Shown: positions 59,399 through 64,000 of the stretch, piece by piece | Position numbering within the stretch: the first letter of the stretch is position 1 | Layout of the letters: every line of letters starts with the position of its first letter | Source of the DNA: RPQJ01 sp963778185 | Lineage (GTDB): Bacteria > Pseudomonadota > Gammaproteobacteria > Steroidobacterales > Steroidobacteraceae | Assembly: GCA_963778185.1 (NCBI GenBank) | Contig: CAVZTF010000004.1 | Location: forward strand, 248,001-312,000 | DNA length: 64,000 nt | Reading direction: 5' to 3' | Position numbers and translations under genes: made by a program | Notes under the pieces: generated by a model | What the model saw: the letters and a program-made list of their open reading frames with translations, nothing else | The model's database searches: none | What the model was told of the DNA's origin: nothing

Positions 59399-59911
59399 CT
59401 AGTCGGCTCCGGCGGGGGGATCGGGGTCGTCGTCCCAGCCGGGCGTGGGCGGCGGGACCTTCGCAAGCCACGCTTCGATCAGGCGCACGTGTTCGCGCTC
59501 GTCCTCGACCATCTCGGCCGCCGCCGCCCGTATGCCGGCCGGCACGCGCGCAGATGCCAGGCGCTCGAAGAACGCCACCGCGCGCTGCTCGTTGTGCAGC
59601 GCAAGCATGAGTGCGTGATACGGCTGCATGAGGTAGTGCAGGTCGCCGTAGTCGGTCGTCTCCGGGCCTTCGGGCGTCTCCCACCGCAGGCACTCAGCAT
59701 CCGGCGGCGTGGACCAGCCCATGCGCTGCATGATCTGGTCGCGATGCTTGCCCTCGATGCGCGACAGCCGCGCGAAGAGCTCGGCCACCTCGGCGTTGTG
59801 GTGCGTTCCCATCTGCTCCGCGAGCTCGGCGTAACGTTCCGCGGCCTCTGCCTCCATGGCCCACGCGCAGGTCATGAATTCGTCGACCGTGCGCGGCAGC
59901 CTGCGCTTCAT
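59399..59911 (-). CDS. Ferritin-like (rubrerythrin-type) protein
   Basis: A 170-residue four-helix protein. The diiron-type residues are in EAEAAERYAELAEQMG and SRIEGKHRDQIM (E..E-x-x-H) in the first helix pair, and in NEQRAVAFFERLAS and EMVEDEREHVRLIEAW (E..E-x-x-H) in the second. This is the E/ExxH x2 pattern of rubrerythrin-like proteins; there is no rubredoxin domain. It overlaps the KorB-like gene by four bases (ATGA), a remarkably tight link of a ferritin-like protein to a 2-oxoacid oxidoreductase. It may protect that oxygen-sensitive enzyme or act as a peroxide scavenger. Confidence 0.85.
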   Translation of the reverse strand: MKRRLPRTVDEFMTCAWAMEAEAAERYAELAEQMGTHHNAEVAELFARLSRIEGKHRDQIMQRMGWSTPPDAECLRWETPEGPETTDYGDLHYLMQPYHALMLALHNEQRAVAFFERLASARVPAGIRAAAAEMVEDEREHVRLIEAWLAKVPPPTPGWDDDPDPPAGAD

Positions 59912-60744
59912 GTCTCGAACCTCGCTTCGAGCGCCGCCACGGGACGATGCCCACGCGGTCCGCGCGGCGCATACGGCGCCCGCCCGCCCGCGTAAAGCAC
60001 GCCGAGGTCGAAGCCGTCGTCGCGCAGCAGGCGTCGCATGGCTCGCGGCACGTCGGTCGCGGGCTTGAACGCGTCCGCCCGCACCATCTTCTTCCACTCG
60101 CGCTGCTCGGGCCGGAACGTGACGCAGGGCGACAGCACTTCGACGAAGGAGAAACCCGGGTGGCGCACCGCCTGCACGAACAGGTCGGCGAGCCCGTTCG
60201 GGTCGCCCGTGAAGCCGCGCGCAATGAAGTTGGCGCCCGAGGCGAGCGCGATCGGCATCGGCAGGAACTCGCGCAACCCGGTGCCGTCCGGCGAGAGCTT
60301 CGAGTCCCAGTCCGGCTCGGTGGTGGGCGAGGGTTGGCCCTTGGTCATGCCGTAGACGCGGTTGTCCATGACGATGTAGGTCATGTCGACATTGCGCCGG
60401 CAGGCGTGCAGGAAGTGGTTGCCGCCGATCGAGTACCCGTCGCCGTCGCCACCGGTGACGATCACGGTGAGGTCGGGCCGCGCGATCTTGAGTCCGGTGC
60501 CCACGACCAGCGCGCGACCGTGCACGCCGTGGAATCCATAGCAGGACGTGTACGCCGGGATGCGCGACGAGCAGCCGATGCCCGACACGACGGCGACGTC
60601 CTCCGGGCGCAGGGCCAGCTTCGCGAACGCCTTGGCCATGGCGTTGACGACGCCGAAGTCGCCGCAACCGGGGCACCAGACCGGTTTGATGTCCGACTTG
60701 AAGTCCGCGTGGGTGAGCGCGGGCGTTGCGACGGCTTCGGTCAT
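59908..60744 (-). CDS. 2-oxoacid:ferredoxin oxidoreductase beta subunit (KorB/PorB-like)
   Basis: A 278-residue TPP-binding subunit. It has VWCPGCGDFGVVNAMAKAF with the C-x-x-C and G-I-G-C-S-S-R-I cluster ligands. The TPP motif is VTGGDGDGYSIGGNHFLHA, followed by YIVMDNRVYGMTKGQPSPTT. The C-terminus has SPCVTFRPEQREWKK. It resembles KorB (2-oxoglutarate) more than PorB. The ATG at 60744 overlaps the alpha-subunit stop by four bases. It decarboxylates 2-oxoacids with reduction of ferredoxin. Confidence 0.93.
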   Translation of the reverse strand: MTEAVATPALTHADFKSDIKPVWCPGCGDFGVVNAMAKAFAKLALRPEDVAVVSGIGCSSRIPAYTSCYGFHGVHGRALVVGTGLKIARPDLTVIVTGGDGDGYSIGGNHFLHACRRNVDMTYIVMDNRVYGMTKGQPSPTTEPDWDSKLSPDGTGLREFLPMPIALASGANFIARGFTGDPNGLADLFVQAVRHPGFSFVEVLSPCVTFRPEQREWKKMVRADAFKPATDVPRAMRRLLRDDGFDLGVLYAGGRAPYAPRGPRGHRPVAALEARFET

Positions 60745-62465
60745 GCGCGGCTCCACTCGACCAGGTGGTCATGGATCTCGCCGGGAGTGAACTGCAGCGC
60801 CCCCGGCCGCCGCAGGCTGTCGAGCCGGCAGGGCGGCTCGAACTCGGCGCGCAGGTGCTTGAGCAACTGCCCGGTATGGTTCTGCTCGACGACGAGAGCC
60901 TTGCGCACGCCCGCGAGGGCCGCCGCGAGCCGGGCCGGCTGCGCTGGAGACAGCAGTCGCAACGACACCAGGCGCGCCGCGAGTCCCTGGTCGCGCGCAC
61001 GGGAAAGCGCCTCGCGCACCACGCCCGTGCACGACCCGAAGGTGATCACCGCGATGTCGCCGTCGCCCTCGACATCGGCCCAGTCGTCGCCGTAGTCCAC
61101 GGCGGCCAGCTTGCGCAGCCGTTTCTCGAGTTGCGCGAGATGGTCGGCGCCCAGCGAGGAGGGTGTGCCCCGCTCACCGTGCTCGAGCCCGTCTGCGGTA
61201 TAGGCCGTGCCCGGTGTGCCCGGCAGCGCCATGGGCGATACGCCCGAGCCAGTCAGGGCGTAACGCTTGTAGCCCGCGGCCCCTGCGTCGGCGACGAGGC
61301 GGGTCGCCGCGGCGCCGTTCTCCACGGGACGGTCGATCACCGCGCGCGTCTGCCCGAGGAACTGGTCCGACAGTACGATCGCCGGGGACTGCAGCGCCTC
61401 GGCGAGCCGCACCGCCCATTGCGTCGTGCGCAGGCAGTCCGCGACGGAATTCGACGCGAGCACGAGATGCGGCGCGTCGCCGTGCAGGCCGTGCAGCGCG
61501 ATGGAAAGGTCGCCCTGCTCGGACTTCGTCGGAATGCCGGTCGAGGGGCCGACGCGCATGACGTCGACGACCACGAGCGGCACCTCGGCGGCGACCGCAA
61601 GCCCGAGCGACTCGACCATGAGCGAGAGCCCGGGCCCCGAGGTCGCGGTCAGCGCGGGCACGCCGCCGTAGGAGCCGCCGATCACCATGTTGATCGACGC
61701 GAGCTCGTCCTCGGCCTGCACCAGCGTGCCGCCGACCTCGGCGAGCGCGGGGCTCAGCCACTCGAGCAACTCGGTCGCGGGCGTGATCGGGTAGGCGGCG
61801 ACGAAGCGCACGCCGCCCTTGATCGCGCCGTAGCCGGCCGCCTCGTTGCCCGTGAGCAGCCAACGAGGCCGCTCGCGCGAAGGCGGCGGTGCCAGCGGCA
61901 TTCGCCGCGGCATGTCCGCTGCGGCGGCACGTCCCGCCGCGACGGCCGCCAGGCTGGGCGCGAGCGCCGTCGGACGCCTGGACAAGGCCGATTCGACCGC
62001 GCGCGTGACGGACTCCTCCGGCAAGCCCGCGAGCGCGGCCACGAGGCCGAGCAGCAGCATGTTCGCGCGCCCGTCCTCGATGGACCTCGCCATCTTCCTG
62101 AGCGGCAGCTGGGCGAGCGCGGCACCGCTGCGCGTGAAGACCTCGTGCGGCGCTCCCTGGTCCGGGTCACCGACGATCAGGCTGTCAGGCCCGAGCGGGA
62201 TCTCCGCGCCGAACCGGTGCACGTTTTCCCAGTCGACCGCGGCGAGGACGTGGAAGCGGTCCTCCATGCAGTCGACCGGGTGGCAGGCGATGCGGACCAT
62301 GGCCGCTGCCTCGCCGCCGCGGATCTGCGGGCCGGAGGAACGAGTCATCAGCGCGTAGTAGCCTGCGTGCGCCGCGGCCTCGAGCAGCATGTTGCCCGCG
62401 GTCATGACGCCGGCGCCACCGCTGCCGGTGAGAGCGATCGAAATGGACGTCAGGCGGCTGGTCAT
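60741..62465 (-). CDS. 2-oxoacid:ferredoxin oxidoreductase fused gamma-alpha subunit (KorA-like)
   Basis: A 574-residue protein. The N-terminal gamma domain (about 5-190) has SIALTGSGGAGVMTAGNMLLEAA and SGPQIRGGEAAAMVRI. The alpha domain (about 205-574) has LLTGNEAAGYGAIKGG, FVAAYPITPATELLEWLS, ATSGPGLSLMVESLGLAVAAEVPLV with MRVGPSTGIPTKSEQGDL, and a C-terminal GVRKALVVEQNHTGQLLKHLR. A gamma-alpha fusion with this layout is typical of bacterial KorA. The partner is the KorB-like subunit downstream (ATGA overlap). It probably supplies low-potential electrons under microaerobic conditions. Confidence 0.93.
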   Translation of the reverse strand: MTSRLTSISIALTGSGGAGVMTAGNMLLEAAAHAGYYALMTRSSGPQIRGGEAAAMVRIACHPVDCMEDRFHVLAAVDWENVHRFGAEIPLGPDSLIVGDPDQGAPHEVFTRSGAALAQLPLRKMARSIEDGRANMLLLGLVAALAGLPEESVTRAVESALSRRPTALAPSLAAVAAGRAAAADMPRRMPLAPPPSRERPRWLLTGNEAAGYGAIKGGVRFVAAYPITPATELLEWLSPALAEVGGTLVQAEDELASINMVIGGSYGGVPALTATSGPGLSLMVESLGLAVAAEVPLVVVDVMRVGPSTGIPTKSEQGDLSIALHGLHGDAPHLVLASNSVADCLRTTQWAVRLAEALQSPAIVLSDQFLGQTRAVIDRPVENGAAATRLVADAGAAGYKRYALTGSGVSPMALPGTPGTAYTADGLEHGERGTPSSLGADHLAQLEKRLRKLAAVDYGDDWADVEGDGDIAVITFGSCTGVVREALSRARDQGLAARLVSLRLLSPAQPARLAAALAGVRKALVVEQNHTGQLLKHLRAEFEPPCRLDSLRRPGALQFTPGEIHDHLVEWSRA

Positions 62466-62535
62466 CGGCAGGACTCGGCGGGGCGAACGCGCGATCTTCA
62501 GCGATATGAGGCCGCGAAGTCGAGCCCGGTCGACG

Positions 62536-64000
62536 CTAGACCCCGCACCGCTCGAGGGCGTTGCGCAACGCCTGGGGATCGACGGGTTTCTTGAGCACGG
62601 CGGCGAGCCCGGCCGAGTCGCGCTCGGACTGGTCGAGCCCGTCGCTGTAGCCGGTGTACAGGAGGACCGGCAGGTCGGCGCGCACCGCATGCAGCGCTCG
62701 TGCGAGCTGTACCCCGGTCATGCGGGGCATCGACTGGTCGGTGATCACCACGTCGAAGGCGCCGGGGTCGCGGATCACGGACTCGAGCGCCTCCTGCGGG
62801 CGAGCGGTGCAGGTGGCGCGCAGGCCCCAGGTGTCGAGCAGCTCGCGCATGAACTCGCCGACCGATTCCTCGTCGTCCACGACCAGCACCGAGCCCTCGA
62901 GCGAGCGCCGCGCGGTGCGCGGCCGCACGCTGCTCGCCGTCGGCCCGTCCGCGCCGTCCGCCCTGTCGGGCAACGCCGGGAAGATCACCCGGAAACGCGA
63001 GCCTTGGCCCGGCTCCGTGTCGACGACGACGTGGCCGCCGTGCTCGTGCACGATCCCGTGCACGATCGCGAGCCCCATGCCCGTGCCCTTGCCCGCCTCC
63101 TTCGTCGAATAGAACGGCTCGAAGATGCGCTCGACGATCTCGGGCGCCATGCCGTGGCCGGAGTCCTCGACGCAGAGCTCGACGAAACGGCCGGTGGCGC
63201 ACGTGCGGCAGCCCGCGCAGGTGGCGTCCTCGAGTTGCACCGGCCGCACGGCCACGCGCAGCCTGCCATTGCCGCCCGCGGCGTCACGGGCGTTGATGCA
63301 CAGGTTGAGCAGCACCTGCTCGAGTTGCAACGGGTCGAGCCGGGCGGTGGTGCCATCGCGTTCGATGTCCGTCTCGAGAACCATGGAGGAGGGCAACGCC
63401 GCGCGCACGGTCTGCAGTGATTCATGCACCAGCGGTCCGACGGCCACGGGACGGGCTTCGCCACGCTGCCCGCGGCTGAACATCAGCATCTGCTGGATGA
63501 GGTCGCGCGCCCGCTCGCAGGAGCGCCTCGCCTGGGCGAGATAGCCCTCGAGCCGGCCGTCGCCGAAGCGCTCCTGTCGTTCCGCGGCGAGGGTGACGTA
63601 TCCCATGATGCTGGTGAGCAGGTTGTTGAAGTCGTGTGCGATGCCGCCGGTGAGCTGGCCGATGGCCTCCATCTTCTGCGCCTGCCTGAGCTCGGCCTCG
63701 AGGCGCAGTCGCCGTGCCTCGGCCGCCTTCAGCTCGCTGATGTCGTGCAGGTAGCCGATGAAGATCCGGCCCTCGGCGCCCTCGGCCACGCCCGTCGCGA
63801 GCTCGACAGGGAACTCGCTGCCGTCGGCGCGCAGCGCGAACGTCTCGATGCGCCTGCCGAGGAACGGCCCGATGCCCGATTGCAGGTAGGCCTCGAGGTC
63901 ACGCGCGAAGGTCTCCCGCAGGCGCTCGGGAACCAGCCGTTCGGCCAGCGGGCGGCCGAGCACGTCGGCGCGCCGGAAGCCGAAGCACGCCTCGGCGGCC
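62536..64000 (-). CDS. Hybrid PAS sensor histidine kinase with C-terminal receiver (5' end outside window)
   Basis: The frame runs to the window edge, so the N-terminus is missing; at least 488 residues are visible. A PAS domain begins before the edge (ACFGFRRADVLGRPLAER) and ends FIGYLHDISE. HisKA is of the GGIAHDFNNLLTSIMGYV type. The HATPase has NLCINARDAAGGNG, then a cysteine cluster CAGCRTC, the DSGHGM and EPFYSTKEAGKGTGMGLAIVHGIV boxes, and a receiver (about 120 residues) with VVDDEESV, VVITDQSMPRMTG and KKPVD. It is a single-chain hybrid kinase. The Cys cluster in the ATP-binding domain is unusual. It lies 70 bp upstream of the KorA-like gene on the same strand. Confidence 0.9.
   Translation of the reverse strand, partial: AAEACFGFRRADVLGRPLAERLVPERLRETFARDLEAYLQSGIGPFLGRRIETFALRADGSEFPVELATGVAEGAEGRIFIGYLHDISELKAAEARRLRLEAELRQAQKMEAIGQLTGGIAHDFNNLLTSIMGYVTLAAERQERFGDGRLEGYLAQARRSCERARDLIQQMLMFSRGQRGEARPVAVGPLVHESLQTVRAALPSSMVLETDIERDGTTARLDPLQLEQVLLNLCINARDAAGGNGRLRVAVRPVQLEDATCAGCRTCATGRFVELCVEDSGHGMAPEIVERIFEPFYSTKEAGKGTGMGLAIVHGIVHEHGGHVVVDTEPGQGSRFRVIFPALPDRADGADGPTASSVRPRTARRSLEGSVLVVDDEESVGEFMRELLDTWGLRATCTARPQEALESVIRDPGAFDVVITDQSMPRMTGVQLARALHAVRADLPVLLYTGYSDGLDQSERDSAGLAAVLKKPVDPQALRNALERCGV

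Overview
The window is GC-rich bacterial chromosome. Several things point to a heterotrophic gammaproteobacterium close to the less-studied environmental orders: a DUF2058 (YaiL-type) protein, a PA4780-type RIO1 kinase, a BarA-type hybrid kinase, OxyR-like and Fur-like sites, lipoproteins, outer-membrane barrels, and many four-base ATGA overlaps inside operons. No rRNA, tRNA, CRISPR array, prophage or insertion sequence was recognised. Assignment below class level is a guess.

Layout. 1-7.5 kb: end of a DUF6933-like gene, a two-domain GST-like protein, a CPA-type antiporter reduced to a pseudogene, a sorbosone-dehydrogenase-like lipoprotein, small conserved proteins (one M15-peptidase-like, DUF302, DUF3309) and a RIO1 kinase. 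7.5-15.7 kb: a signalling pair (a REC-PAS-GGDEF-EAL protein with degenerate output domains and a BarA-like hybrid kinase), then an outer-membrane barrel and a secreted protein made of seven tandem cyanovirin-N-like units. 15.7-25 kb: a membrane-anchored glycerophosphodiesterase, a YpsA-like nucleotide-binding protein, an exported DUF885 peptidase, a phasin with a histone-like tail, ahpC-ahpF with an OxyR-like site, and a DEDD exonuclease. 25-38.5 kb: exported proteins and peptidases, a lemA-DUF2207 pair, a fatty-acyl-CoA ligase with two hotdog thioesterases, DUF2058, NAGPA and DUF2855. 38.6-48.6 kb: an alpha-amylase lipoprotein, a seven-motif FG-GAP lipoprotein, malic enzyme, a CHASE2/FecR-like pair and RecQ. 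48.7-53.8 kb: a rhodanese, a sigma/anti-sigma/lipoprotein operon (the anti-sigma gene frameshifted near its end), and ridA-bfr-bfd with a Fur-like box. 53.8-59.3 kb: a tightly overlapping sulfur operon (molybdopterin oxidoreductase, FeS subunit, NrfD-type membrane subunit, split YeeE/YedE transporter, rhodanese-like protein). 59.4-64 kb: a ferritin-like gene overlapping a KorAB-type 2-oxoacid:ferredoxin oxidoreductase, then a hybrid kinase running off the edge.

Two themes cut across the window. First, a palindromic repeat family (arms reading GAGGTGCCAGTGGTCGGATC) occurs at 14 places, nearly always touching a stop codon. It is the most conspicuous unexplained structure here, and it has lengthened one protein. 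Second, several genes are remnants whose two ends survive while the middle is missing (antiporter, two-heme cytochrome, possibly an MBL-fold gene). That is either genuine deletion-driven decay or an assembly artefact. The most distinctive coding feature is the seven-unit CVNH-like secreted protein, which carries a very recent 201-bp unit duplication.
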